Source: a gamma proteobacterium endosymbiont of Lamellibrachia anaximandri (GTDB taxonomy: Bacteria > Pseudomonadota > Gammaproteobacteria > Chromatiales > Chromatiaceae). From it: a stretch of DNA of 64,000 nucleotides. Of this stretch, positions 32,228 through 41,510 are shown one piece after another (position 1 is the stretch's first letter; every line of letters begins with the position of its first letter). Below the pieces are notes generated by a model that was given only the letters and a program-made list of their open reading frames with translations, made no database searches and was not told the DNA's origin. The stretch spans positions 20,001 through 84,000 of the forward strand of contig JAESPE010000002.1 of assembly GCA_016756835.1 (NCBI GenBank). The letters run 5' to 3'. Both the position numbers and the translations under genes were made by a program.

Positions 32228-32889
32228 TGACGATGCATAAGATTCTGGTCTTCAAGCGGTTTGAACGACTCTGGCACTGGAGCCAGATGGCACTTGTCTT
32301 CACCCTGCTGTTCACGGGTTTTGCGGTACACGGCACCCACAGCCTGATCAGTTTTGGGGATGCCGTCACCGTACATACCTGGGCTGCAATTGTGTTGCTG
32401 GTGATCTGGGCATTTGCCATCTTCTGGCTCTTCACGACCGGCCAGTGGCGGCACTATCTCCCAACCACCGAGCACTTCATCACGGTTGCTCGTTTCTACG
32501 CCTTCGGCATTTTCAAAGGGGAGCACCACCCCTATCGCAAGACCTACCGGCGTAAACACAATCCGCTTCAGGCGCTGACCTATCTTATGGTCAAGATCGC
32601 GATCTTTCCTGCGATCTGGATATCCGGCATCGCCTACCTGCTGATCAGTTTCGGGCAGGGGGAATTATTTGAATGGATAGGAATTGAGTCCATTGCGCTG
32701 ATCCATACCATCGCAGCACTCGCTATCCTGCTGTTCGTTATCGCCCACGTCTACCTGCTCACTACAGGCCATTCATTCATCGATCATGTGAAACCGATGA
32801 TCACCGGCTACGATGACGTTGAACTGTCGGATGAGGAGCTGGCCTATCTGAAGGCAGATGAACCCGGGGTGATTAAAGAAGGAGATTAG
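32227..32889 (+). CDS. Cytochrome b/b6 domain membrane protein (hydrogenase/thiosulfate reductase cytochrome b type), OTR partner
   Basis: ILVFKRFERLWHWSQMALVFTLLFTGF...HTWAAIVLLVIWAFAIFWLF; starts at the stop of the OTR gene. Confidence 0.88.
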   Translation: MTMHKILVFKRFERLWHWSQMALVFTLLFTGFAVHGTHSLISFGDAVTVHTWAAIVLLVIWAFAIFWLFTTGQWRHYLPTTEHFITVARFYAFGIFKGEHHPYRKTYRRKHNPLQALTYLMVKIAIFPAIWISGIAYLLISFGQGELFEWIGIESIALIHTIAALAILLFVIAHVYLLTTGHSFIDHVKPMITGYDDVELSDEELAYLKADEPGVIKEGD

Positions 32890-32914
32890 TTCCACTCAGT
32901 TTAACTTATGTAGA

Positions 32915-32939
32915 GTGCGCTCAGCGCACTCTACAGGGA
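32915..32939. repeat. Perfect 11-bp hairpin GTAGAGTGCGC-TCA-GCGCACTCTAC, part of a dispersed intergenic element
   Basis: Read directly; related sequence at about 51988-52095. Confidence 0.8.
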
Positions 32940-33092
32940 TATCTTCGCTTTCTTTACGGTTTCCGCGACTTAGGTTATCACTCAAGCTTATTCTGGTGCG
33001 CACAGTGCACCCAGCCAAACGTCGCCATCCATCTTTTCAGGATGGCCTTGAACTCGGGAACTTAAGTTAGAAATTCGTCAGCGGCTGACCCT

Positions 33093-33650
33093 CTATTCAC
33101 CCCGCCCTGACCAGTGCAGCGTCGTCTCACGGTACTCTCCCCACAAACCACGCTTCTGATCAAACGCCTCTTCCTCCATCTTCTTCAGCCGATCCCGAAA
33201 CGCACTGTCCAGCGGATAACGATTGAGCACCACAGCATAACCATCAGCCACCATCTTCTCATTCAGGCTGTTGCCCTGCTCGTCCAGCACCACCAGAGAA
33301 ATACGCCCATATTTATCACGGCGATTCAGATTTCCACTCAACATCACCTGTTGGTCTGGGGACACAAGACTCTTGAGATGAGAGGTCGACGCATCGCCTA
33401 TCGACAACAAAACGTCCTCTCTCAACCCGGTACGCTGGGCTTCTCGTTGCAACTTGGGATTAGGGGTATCTTCCGGTGCATCGATTCCAGCCAGCTGTAT
33501 ACGCTCAGTGCCGCTAGTCAGTTCCACGACCAGCGTGTCGCCATCCTCTATCTTCTGTAACTTATAATGCTGATCTTCCGCAGCTGCAGCGGTCATGCTG
33601 AGACAACCGGCACCCAGCAGTAGAACAAATTTTCCTAGAGAGATATTCAT
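33093..33650 (-). CDS. Thermonuclease (SNase-like) family protein
   Basis: KIEDGDTLVVELTSGTERIQLAGIDAPED...DKYGRISLVVLDEQGNSLNEKMVADGYAVV. Confidence 0.9.
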   Translation of the reverse strand: MNISLGKFVLLLGAGCLSMTAAAAEDQHYKLQKIEDGDTLVVELTSGTERIQLAGIDAPEDTPNPKLQREAQRTGLREDVLLSIGDASTSHLKSLVSPDQQVMLSGNLNRRDKYGRISLVVLDEQGNSLNEKMVADGYAVVLNRYPLDSAFRDRLKKMEEEAFDQKRGLWGEYRETTLHWSGRGE

Positions 33651-33665
33651 AAAAACCCCGTGAAC

Positions 33666-33854
33666 CTATCTTGGCAACCAGAAGATAAAAAACAGACAGA
33701 AGATGGTCAATGCAATAAAAAGCAGAACAAATTTTTTCCGCGCCCCGGCACGATAGCCTTTTTTCTGAAAGTGGGAGACTGCGCCGCAGTGAGGACACTC
33801 GGCAATATCTTCCGCTATCTTTTTACCGCAGTAGAGACAGTTTACTTCGCCCAA
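33666..33854 (-). CDS. Small zinc-ribbon membrane protein
   Basis: CLYCGKKIAEDIAECPHCGAVSHFQ followed by one TM. Confidence 0.7.
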   Translation of the reverse strand: MGEVNCLYCGKKIAEDIAECPHCGAVSHFQKKGYRAGARKKFVLLFIALTIFCLFFIFWLPR

Positions 33855-34006
33855 TCGGTTATCCCTCTATTTAAAGCAATCATAATATGCAGGGTACACC
33901 CGACATTGTCACATTTAGAGAAGCCACACCCCATGCCAAGCGCCACCGCGAACTCTAAAACTTGAGTTATAATACCGCCCTGCCATTAGTACCAGGACAC
34001 TCTCTT

Positions 34007-34381
34007 GTGATTATTAAGACCAAATACCTATTTCTCGCCCTTCTCACCAGCATACTTTTTGTCGGCTGCAGTGCGCATCCCGGTTCGGGGATCTGGGTGC
34101 CCGCAGCAGGAAGTGAGTCGCCTTACTCCAGGGTCGAAGTGCTTTTCGAGGGACGGGCCGAGCTCTTTGTTGCAGGCCGGGAAGCGCATCTCTTCCGCTG
34201 TTTCTGGGGTGGGACAACCGCAGACAGCATTCACATGGATTGCATCTCGGCGGATGACGAGACTCAAAAACCTGTCTTCACCCTGCAGATCTCCGCTGAC
34301 GGAACCGCCAGACTCTCCGAGGCGGGAAAAAATCTAGGCATTTTTCAGCGCACAGAGCAGATACCCACACGAAAAGAGTAA
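34007..34381 (+). CDS. Hypothetical lipoprotein
   Basis: Probable GTG start at 34007; lipobox LFVGCSAHPG. Confidence 0.6.
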   Translation: MIIKTKYLFLALLTSILFVGCSAHPGSGIWVPAAGSESPYSRVEVLFEGRAELFVAGREAHLFRCFWGGTTADSIHMDCISADDETQKPVFTLQISADGTARLSEAGKNLGIFQRTEQIPTRKE

Positions 34382-34388
34382 CATCCGA

Positions 34389-35969
34389 TCAATGACTGGT
34401 TCCGCGGGAGCGGGTCAGTTTGTTGTGGACGTTGTATTTACCTGAAGGCTTTTTCATCGGCAGACGTTTGACCTCCTCAAGCGTCTTGGCGTCGTAGATC
34501 ACCAGCGCACCATCGAGATCCCAGATGCTGACCAGGGCATAGCGGCCATCCTTGGTGAACTCGACATGGGCAGAGGTCTTGCCGGGCACAGGTTTCAGCG
34601 TCTTTACTATCTCCAGAGTCTGCTTGTCGATCACATGCATCAGGTCCCTGTTGGGACCGAAGAAGACATCGACCCAGGCGTAGGGACTCTTCTCATGACT
34701 GCGCATGAAGAACCCTGGCCCCTGGGTGGGAATGCGTTTGATCACCTCCCAGGTTTCGGTGTCGACGATGGTGACCTCCGATTTTTTGATATTTGGCGTG
34801 GCCAGCACGTTTCTGCCCTGATACTGCCAGGTAATGGCGGAACTCAGATGCGGCATGCCGGGCAGTGTCACCTGAGCCACGGCTCTCTTCAGGTCGAGAT
34901 CGACAACCTGCCCCGCACTTCCTTCCAGCCCCTTATCCAAACCCCGTGACGTGCCGATCACCCGGTCATACTCCTGGGTAAGGAAGAAGTCATCCAGATA
35001 ACCCTCCACCTGGATGCGGCGTACCGGAAACCGCTCCTCTTTATGGGCATCCCCGGACTCTTCCCGGTAGTCATGGACCCAACCGGAAAAACCCGCCGGC
35101 GGCTCGTCCATATAACCGATCTCCCAGACCTCCGGAATATCCTTCAGCGCGGCGATAAAACTCTCCCGCGGATCCGCCGTATAGACCGCGCTGACCCTTG
35201 AGGAGCTGCCGCTTCCGTCGACCGCATCGATCATCTTCAGCGGTGAAAGGTCACGGGCATCCAACACTACCAGGGAATGGGGCAGGTAGTTGGCGGCAAT
35301 CACATATCGTCCATCGTGGGAGACCGCCAGATTACGGGTGTTGATACCGACCCGCACCTCGGCGGCATAGGTCAGGTTGAAGACATCGAATTTGCTGATC
35401 CAGCCATCCCGGGAGGCGAAGTAGATATAGCGGCCGCCTTCGGCCCACTTTGGCCCTCCGTGCAGGGCGAAACGGGTCGGCAGCCGGTGAATCGGTTCAA
35501 AGGTATCCCCATTCAACAGGGTGGCGTGGTGATCCCCAAGTTCGACTACCATGAAGAGGTTGTCGATATCCGCCTCGAATTTAGGGCTGTCCGGCAGTTC
35601 TCCCGGTTTATGGTAGACCAGCTGGCTCCCTTTGATTTCATCCATACCCCATTTGGGCATAACCTTCAGCGGCGTGTAGATCAGCTCCACCAGTGACTCT
35701 ATCTCCGCCTTGTTGAGCTTCTCCTTGAAGGGCGGCATCTGTACAGCCGGACGGCTGTTTTCGATCATTTGAAAAGCAGACTTCCTGCGCAGCCGCTTCA
35801 GGTTTTGCGGCAGCAACGCAGGACCGATGATCCCCAGTCGACCAGGACCGTGACATTCTGCACAGTGCGTTTTATAGAGTGCCTTGGCATCAACTGCGGC
35901 AAGACTCTGGCCCGCATTAAAAAAGCCAGACAGGCCAAAGAGGGCCAAAAGCAGGGTACGAATCTTCAT
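34389..35969 (-). CDS. nirN: NirN-like c-type cytochrome with haem d1 domain
   Basis: CAECHGPGRLGIIGPALLPQNL plus eight-bladed d1 propeller sequence; end of the nir cluster. Confidence 0.88.
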   Translation of the reverse strand: MKIRTLLLALFGLSGFFNAGQSLAAVDAKALYKTHCAECHGPGRLGIIGPALLPQNLKRLRRKSAFQMIENSRPAVQMPPFKEKLNKAEIESLVELIYTPLKVMPKWGMDEIKGSQLVYHKPGELPDSPKFEADIDNLFMVVELGDHHATLLNGDTFEPIHRLPTRFALHGGPKWAEGGRYIYFASRDGWISKFDVFNLTYAAEVRVGINTRNLAVSHDGRYVIAANYLPHSLVVLDARDLSPLKMIDAVDGSGSSSRVSAVYTADPRESFIAALKDIPEVWEIGYMDEPPAGFSGWVHDYREESGDAHKEERFPVRRIQVEGYLDDFFLTQEYDRVIGTSRGLDKGLEGSAGQVVDLDLKRAVAQVTLPGMPHLSSAITWQYQGRNVLATPNIKKSEVTIVDTETWEVIKRIPTQGPGFFMRSHEKSPYAWVDVFFGPNRDLMHVIDKQTLEIVKTLKPVPGKTSAHVEFTKDGRYALVSIWDLDGALVIYDAKTLEEVKRLPMKKPSGKYNVHNKLTRSRGTSH

Positions 35970-35976
35970 GGTTTAC

Positions 35977-37164
35977 CTACCCGGTAAGCACTTGATCTAC
36001 CGGCGTTTCATCTTCTGTGGCGGAGGGAATACCGATCTCTTCGTCGGTGAGATAACAGGCAGGATCCTCGCTCCAGGCATCGCCGGTGAGCTGCATCGCC
36101 CGCACCCGGGTATTGCCCCCGCAGATATCGAAATGGCGGCAGACACCACAACGTCCGCTGACTGTGCGCGGACTCGCCTTGAGACCGGCCATGATGGGAT
36201 CTGATGTATCCATCCAGATCTTTGAGAAAGGCCGCTCTTTTACGTTACCCAGATCGTAGTTCCACCACATGGTGTCTGGATGGACCCGACCCTGATTGTC
36301 GATGTTGGCGATATTGACACCGGAACTGTTGCCACCCCACTGGATCAGTTTCGCCTTGATGTGTTCAGTCTGCTCTGGAAAGAGTCGCTCCACCCAATGG
36401 AGCAGATAGACGCCGTCCGCATCATTGTTGCCGGTGACAAACTCCGTGCCCCGCCCCTTGGCCGCATCCTCCAGCGCACGATCGAACAGCAGATCCATAG
36501 CCCAGCGGGTGGTGTTGAGGAAGACGTCATCCTCACGGTTTTTGTTGCCACGTCCCGCATAGTTGAGGTGGGAGAAATAGAACTTGTTAATGCGCTCCTC
36601 AACCATCAGATCCAGCAGTTGAGGCAACTCCTCCGCATTGTCCTGAGTCATAGTGAAACGCAGACCCACCTTGATACCGGCATCCCGGCAGAGGCGCAGC
36701 CCGTGCATCGACTCGTCGTAGGCGCCCTCCTTGCGGCGGAATTGATCGTGGGTCTCACGGATGCCGTCGATGCTGATGCCCAGATAATCAAAACCCACCT
36801 CGGCGATCTTATCTATATTCTGCTCATCGATCAGGGTGCCGTTGGTTGAAAGGGCCGTATAGAAACCCATCGCCTTGGCATGATGGGCAATCTCAAAGAT
36901 ATCGGGACGCAACAGGGGTTCGCCCCCGGAGAGGATCAGCACCGGCACCTTGAACCGTTTGAGATCCTCCATCACCTCAAAAACCTGGGCGGTACCCAGC
37001 TCATTCGGAAAATCGGTATCCGCTGAGATCGAGTAGCAGTGCTTGCACATCAGGTTGCAGCGCCGCACCAGGTTCCAGATCACCACCGGCCCCGGCGGGT
37101 TGCGTTTCGGTCCCAGTGGTTTGGGATCCAGTATTTCCTGCATGAATTGTGAGATTCTAAACAT
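35977..37164 (-). CDS. nirJ: Haem d1 biosynthesis radical SAM protein NirJ
   Basis: VIWNLVRRCNLMCKHCYSISAD CxxxCxxC; SPASM-like C-terminus. Confidence 0.93.
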   Translation of the reverse strand: MFRISQFMQEILDPKPLGPKRNPPGPVVIWNLVRRCNLMCKHCYSISADTDFPNELGTAQVFEVMEDLKRFKVPVLILSGGEPLLRPDIFEIAHHAKAMGFYTALSTNGTLIDEQNIDKIAEVGFDYLGISIDGIRETHDQFRRKEGAYDESMHGLRLCRDAGIKVGLRFTMTQDNAEELPQLLDLMVEERINKFYFSHLNYAGRGNKNREDDVFLNTTRWAMDLLFDRALEDAAKGRGTEFVTGNNDADGVYLLHWVERLFPEQTEHIKAKLIQWGGNSSGVNIANIDNQGRVHPDTMWWNYDLGNVKERPFSKIWMDTSDPIMAGLKASPRTVSGRCGVCRHFDICGGNTRVRAMQLTGDAWSEDPACYLTDEEIGIPSATEDETPVDQVLTG

Positions 37165-37179
37165 AGCTATCTTATATTA

Positions 37180-37273
37180 GGTAAAAGGCTAAAGGTGAAA
37201 GGTTAAAGAGGTAGCAGAGTATTTCCGTCGCGTCCGACTTGCCCTTTTACCTTTAACCTTTTGCCTTTAACCT
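37180..37273. repeat. Imperfect inverted repeat of AAAGG/CCTTT units between nirJ and nirH
   Basis: GGTAAAAGGCTAAAGGTGAAAGGTTAAAG ... CTTTTACCTTTAACCTTTTGCCTTTAACCT. Confidence 0.8.
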
Positions 37274-37770
37274 GGAATCCTCATCCCGGTTTTTTTCAGT
37301 ATCCTGCTGCTGAACAGGACCTCGTGGCCCCGGTTATCCTTGCCCAGCAATTCCACGATGACTTTGGTCTTCTCCATCACCTCGTCCCTATCTCTGCCAT
37401 GCACCATAGCGAATAGATTGTAGTGCCACTCAGGCAGATGACGGGGGCGATGGTAGGCATGGCTGACAAAATCCAGAGCACCTATCTTGCGGCCATACTC
37501 CTGCACCTTGTCGTCCGGCACATCCCAAACAGTCATGCCATTACCCTTGAAACCGAGTGTATAGTGGTTCGGTACGGCTCCAATACGACGGATGATGCCG
37601 GATTCCAACATCCTGCGCATACGCCGCATCACCTCATCGGCGGTACTATCCAACGCCTGGGCAACCTGCTCATAGGGTTCCGGCACCAGTGGCAATCCAC
37701 CCTGGGTCGCCACCACAATGCGACGATCCAGGTCGTCCAACGGCTGCGTTGTTATGCCCTTATCCGACAT
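37267..37770 (-). CDS. nirH: Siroheme decarboxylase-type AsnC-like protein, NirH-like
   Basis: AsnC/Lrp-like HTH plus RRIGAVPNHYTLGFKGNGMTVWDVPDD...HYNLFAMVHG. Confidence 0.82.
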   Translation of the reverse strand: MSDKGITTQPLDDLDRRIVVATQGGLPLVPEPYEQVAQALDSTADEVMRRMRRMLESGIIRRIGAVPNHYTLGFKGNGMTVWDVPDDKVQEYGRKIGALDFVSHAYHRPRHLPEWHYNLFAMVHGRDRDEVMEKTKVIVELLGKDNRGHEVLFSSRILKKTGMRIPG

Positions 37771-37789
37771 CGTGTCTCTCGGCCCGGGG

Positions 37790-38029
37790 CTACTCTGATC
37801 CTTTAGGATCTATCTTGAGATCCGGAAGACTGACGCTACCGATCACCTGCAGCACGATGCCACAGCAAACAAAAAAGAACACCGAAGCCGCCAGACTGGC
37901 GAATATGGGATTGTCCGTCCCAACCGTGTAGGCCCGATAGCCGGCGGCAAATAGAGTGATGACCGCAGCGACATAACAGATATATGCCACAACCAGGGAT
38001 ACCCTCTGGGCAGGTTTTCGTGTCTTCAA
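37790..38029 (-). CDS. Small two-TM membrane protein inserted in the nir cluster
   Basis: MKTRKPAQRVSLVVAYICYVAAVITLFAAGYRAYTVG...FASLAASVFFFVCCGIVLQVIG. Confidence 0.6.
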   Translation of the reverse strand: MKTRKPAQRVSLVVAYICYVAAVITLFAAGYRAYTVGTDNPIFASLAASVFFFVCCGIVLQVIGSVSLPDLKIDPKGSE

Positions 38030-38120
38030 AAGTTGAGCCTCTTAATCTATAGCGTATTCTGGAATTTCAGACCGGATGTTACACCATAAGGGCATCGTAT
38101 CCGCAGTATGGGGACGAAAT

Positions 38121-38567
38121 TCAAACCTCGAATTTCAGTCCGACAAAGAACTCCTCTTTTTTCGGCATATTGTAGACTCGATATCCTGTCACATCCTCAA
38201 TCTCAGCAAGCACCGACTCGATGCGCGTTGGGGTCTCTGTCGCCAGCACGAACCACATATTCAAACGGTGGTCTCGCGCGTAGTTGTGGGCGACCTCGGA
38301 AAACGCATTGACCTGTTCGGCCACACGCTCGAAATCCTCTTCAGGAATACTCATGGCACAAAGACTGAGCCCACCACCCAAACGTTCCGCATTGTAGAGT
38401 GGGCCAAAGCGGGAGAGCTGTCTCTTCTCCAGCATCTGCTCCAGACGCTGAATCAGTTCCGCCTCGCTGATACCAAGATGATCCGCCGCCTCCCGGTAGG
38501 GATGATCGGAGACTGGGAAGCCTCCCTGCAGGCGGTTGATGATAGCGCGGTCGACACTATCCATCAT
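38121..38567 (-). CDS. nirG: Siroheme decarboxylase-type AsnC-like protein, NirG-like
   Basis: LSRFGPLYNAERLGGGLSLCAMSIPEEDFERVAEQVNAFSEVAHNYARDHRLNMWFVLATE. Confidence 0.8.
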   Translation of the reverse strand: MMDSVDRAIINRLQGGFPVSDHPYREAADHLGISEAELIQRLEQMLEKRQLSRFGPLYNAERLGGGLSLCAMSIPEEDFERVAEQVNAFSEVAHNYARDHRLNMWFVLATETPTRIESVLAEIEDVTGYRVYNMPKKEEFFVGLKFEV

Positions 38568-39040
38568 TGGTAACGTGCACCACGCTGCTTAAAGCGGCGC
38601 CCACTGAACAACACCTTGTGGGGAATGCCCTCGAGGCCGCAGGATTCAATGATTGCGTCGATGTAGTTGAGTACCCGCTGACGATCCTTGCCGTGGATCA
38701 TACTGAAGAGGTTATAGGGCCACTCGGGCAGGCGCCGTGGACGCTGATAGCAGAGAGTGACACAGGACTCACTGCCCAGCTTCCCTCCGACCTCATCCAA
38801 GTGTTCGTCAGGCACGTCCCAGACCACCATCGCGTTGGCGGTATAACCCAGCTCATGGTGACGCACCACGATACCCAGGCGCTTGATGATACCTTCATCC
38901 TGCAACCTGGTAATGCGCTCGATCACCTCCTGCTCCTCCATGCCGATACGCTCACCCACCTTGGCATAGGGGTGACTTGAAAGCGGCAACCCGCCCTGGA
39001 TTTCGGCAACCAGGCTACGATCAGCGTCACTTAGCACCAC
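38564..39040 (-). CDS. nirL: Siroheme decarboxylase-type AsnC-like protein, NirL-like
   Basis: IKRLGIVVRHHELGYTANAMVVWDVPDEHLDEVG...WPYNLFSMIHGKDR. Confidence 0.8.
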   Translation of the reverse strand: MVLSDADRSLVAEIQGGLPLSSHPYAKVGERIGMEEQEVIERITRLQDEGIIKRLGIVVRHHELGYTANAMVVWDVPDEHLDEVGGKLGSESCVTLCYQRPRRLPEWPYNLFSMIHGKDRQRVLNYIDAIIESCGLEGIPHKVLFSGRRFKQRGARYQ

Positions 39041-39543
39041 AGAGGAAACCCCAGATTGATATGGAACTCTTTTCGTAATGGCAGATTGAGAATGGGGAAC
39101 CCTGTCTCAGACTCCATTCTGGCCAGCACTGCCGCCAAATGAGCTTCGGAGGGCGCAGTTACCACAAACCAGAGATTGTGCTCATCCTCACGTTCGTAAT
39201 TGTGATTCACCTCAGGGTAGGCGCTGACCTTTGCGGCAACCGCCTCGAGCCGCTCTTCCGGAACCGCCATCGCCGCCAGGGTACTGGCACCGATCTTCTT
39301 GGGCTTGAATACCGGGCCGACCCGACTGATGACCCCCGCATCCTGCAATCGCTGCAGAATCTTCAAGACCAACGCCTCGCTGGTGCCGACCCTGGCAGCC
39401 ATATCCGCATAGGGCGTCGATGTGAGCGGCAACCCATTCTGATATTCGTTGAGCAGTCTCTTTTCCAAGTCGTTCAACTCCACCTTGCCTGGGTTCAGCG
39501 TACGTGGATGGGCCTGTCTGAAAAGCGATGCAGGGTTAGCCAT
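39031..39543 (-). CDS. nirD: Siroheme decarboxylase-type AsnC-like protein, NirD-like
   Basis: ISRVGPVFKPKKIGASTLAAMAVPEERLEAVAAKVSAYPEVNHNYEREDEHNLWFVVTA. Confidence 0.8.
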   Translation of the reverse strand: MANPASLFRQAHPRTLNPGKVELNDLEKRLLNEYQNGLPLTSTPYADMAARVGTSEALVLKILQRLQDAGVISRVGPVFKPKKIGASTLAAMAVPEERLEAVAAKVSAYPEVNHNYEREDEHNLWFVVTAPSEAHLAAVLARMESETGFPILNLPLRKEFHINLGFPLWC

Positions 39544-39544
39544 G

Positions 39545-40735
39545 TCACAATCCTGTCTGGTGGGCGCGGGAGGTAAAAAAGATGCCGCTGGGCTTATCCA
39601 CCGGCAGCCGGTGGGTCAGTTCCTGGGTGCGGGTAGCGTAGATCTGCACCTCGTCTTTGTCGCGAACCGATATCCAGACGGATTCGCCACGGGGGCTGAA
39701 CTCCATGTGCAGTGTGCCCTTGCCGGGCTTCAGAGTATTGATGATCTCGAGAGTTTCGGTATCGATAACCTGAATGGTGTCGTTGTGGGGGAAAGCGAAG
39801 TTGACCCAGATCTGGCGACCGTCCGGACGGGCCATGACAAACACCGGCTGACCATGTACCGGAATCTGTTTGATCTCTTTCCAGTCTTTGCTGTCGACAA
39901 CCAATACGGCATGACGCCCCACCGCCGGCAGAAAGGCGCGGTCATCCGCCATCGCCCAGCCTTCGAGATGCGGCATCTTGTAGACCGGAAGTTTTTTCTG
40001 GCCGCGGCCGTAGTCATCGAGGATCAGGCGGGTTCCCTTCTCCGGATGCCATAGATCGAGCAGCGATAAACCATCCTGCCCGAAGAGACCGGCGATATAG
40101 TAGCGACCATTCGGCGTAATCAGCCCGTCATAGGGCAGGCTGCCGATATCCTCGAAGCGCTGAATAGCTGGTTTGGCCGGATCACTCATATCGATAATCC
40201 AGCTCTCACCGGAATCGTAGAGGCTGACCACGAAGCGCTGATCAGGCGCGTCCACCAACCCCACCGTTTTTGAGCCTTTTTTATTACCATCCCTGTCAGT
40301 GACAGTGGTGGCTGGGATATCGGCAATCAGGGAGAGGTCGTCGGCGGAGAAGATCTTCACGCCACCGGGTTTATAGTTGGAGACTGCGATCAAGCTGCCA
40401 TCCTGGGAGATAGCGCCCCCGATGCTGTTGCCGCCCTGAATGATACGTTTGACGATTCTGCCGCAGAGTATATCCACTTTGGTGAGTCCACCGTCACGGC
40501 CGAACACATAGACGTAACGCTCATCACGGGAGTAGACAGCCGAGGCGTGGGAGAGATCGCCCAGTCCCTCGACCTGAAACAACGTGTTGTGGTGGGTGGT
40601 GTCCACAACTTTCAGGCTACCTGCCGCTCGTTCGACGATAACGCCCATATCGCCGGTGCCACGGGTCAGACAATCAGCCAAGGAGATACCGGGCATCAGA
40701 AGCATCGTGAAAAACAGTATAGACAGAGATTTCAT
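39545..40735 (-). CDS. nirF: NirF-like d1 propeller protein of haem d1 biosynthesis
   Basis: MKSLSILFFTMLLMPGISLA start; THHNTLFQVEGLGDLSHASAVYSRDERYVYVFGRDGGLTKVDILCGRIVKRIIQGGNSIGGAISQDG. Confidence 0.92.
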   Translation of the reverse strand: MKSLSILFFTMLLMPGISLADCLTRGTGDMGVIVERAAGSLKVVDTTHHNTLFQVEGLGDLSHASAVYSRDERYVYVFGRDGGLTKVDILCGRIVKRIIQGGNSIGGAISQDGSLIAVSNYKPGGVKIFSADDLSLIADIPATTVTDRDGNKKGSKTVGLVDAPDQRFVVSLYDSGESWIIDMSDPAKPAIQRFEDIGSLPYDGLITPNGRYYIAGLFGQDGLSLLDLWHPEKGTRLILDDYGRGQKKLPVYKMPHLEGWAMADDRAFLPAVGRHAVLVVDSKDWKEIKQIPVHGQPVFVMARPDGRQIWVNFAFPHNDTIQVIDTETLEIINTLKPGKGTLHMEFSPRGESVWISVRDKDEVQIYATRTQELTHRLPVDKPSGIFFTSRAHQTGL

Positions 40736-41058
40736 CACCGCTGGACACCCTGTTTCAGCTGTTGCGCCAACCATAGGGCTTCACTGTCGGTAAAAAACGG
40801 ACGCCAGGGCGGCATCGGTGTACCGGGGCGACCGTGCAGGATGGTGACCGCCAACTGTTCCGCTTGCCAGGACTGCAGGCGCTTGGGTGTCAGAGCAGGA
40901 CCGAGTCCACCCTCCAACCGCATACCATGGCAGGAGCCGCAGTCATGTTTCAACAGATAGAGCAGCTCAGCCTGGCGCGGGGGGACGATTTCCGCCTGCA
41001 CGGCAGTGCCCGTCATAACGACAGGCATGACCAGCAACAGGATGGAAAGGGCTTTCAT
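40735..41058 (-). CDS. nirC: NirC-like monohaem cytochrome c
   Basis: MKALSILLLVMPVVMTGTAVQA; CGSCHGMRLEGGLGPALTPKRL; directly upstream of nirF. Confidence 0.85.
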   Translation of the reverse strand: MKALSILLLVMPVVMTGTAVQAEIVPPRQAELLYLLKHDCGSCHGMRLEGGLGPALTPKRLQSWQAEQLAVTILHGRPGTPMPPWRPFFTDSEALWLAQQLKQGVQR

Positions 41059-41134
41059 CAGGTTAATACTTCTCTTTCGCGTAAATAAGACATTACTTAA
41101 ATAGTAAGATATCACCTGGGTTTCAGGAGTGGCT

Positions 41135-41148
41135 TTGACTTCTGTCAA
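41135..41148. promoter_or_regulatory. FNR/DNR-type palindrome upstream of nirC
   Basis: TTGAC-TTCT-GTCAA, about 77 nt upstream of the nirC ATG. Confidence 0.7.
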
Positions 41149-41153
41149 CCTCC

Positions 41154-41510
41154 CTATTCGACGTGTACCACACCGGTCATTTTGGGATGTGGACCACAGC
41201 GATAGGGAAAACTTCCGGCCTGATCGAAGCTGCGTTCATAGGTATCATCGGGAAACAGATAATCAGGCTCTGGATCCCCCGCCTGCTCAAACCAGACGCT
41301 GTGGTACTGCCGCTTCTCCCGGTTGATCCAACGCAGCCGCTGCCCGGCCTTGATGGTAATCTCCTGTGGCTCAAATTTAAATTTGATGATGTCTATCTCA
41401 GCAACCGGTGTCTGCACACCACCCGCCGACAGAGACGAGGCAACCAGGGTGAAAACCAGAGCCAACAGGCTCCGACGTAGACTTATCAAACTGGTAGCCT
41501 TGGTCTTCAT
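41154..41510 (-). CDS. Periplasmic cupredoxin (plastocyanin/pseudoazurin-like)
   Basis: Signal peptide; type-1 Cu ligands H (YHSVWF) and CGPHPKM; start overlaps the upstream stop (TAATG). Confidence 0.88.
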   Translation of the reverse strand: MKTKATSLISLRRSLLALVFTLVASSLSAGGVQTPVAEIDIIKFKFEPQEITIKAGQRLRWINREKRQYHSVWFEQAGDPEPDYLFPDDTYERSFDQAGSFPYRCGPHPKMTGVVHVE

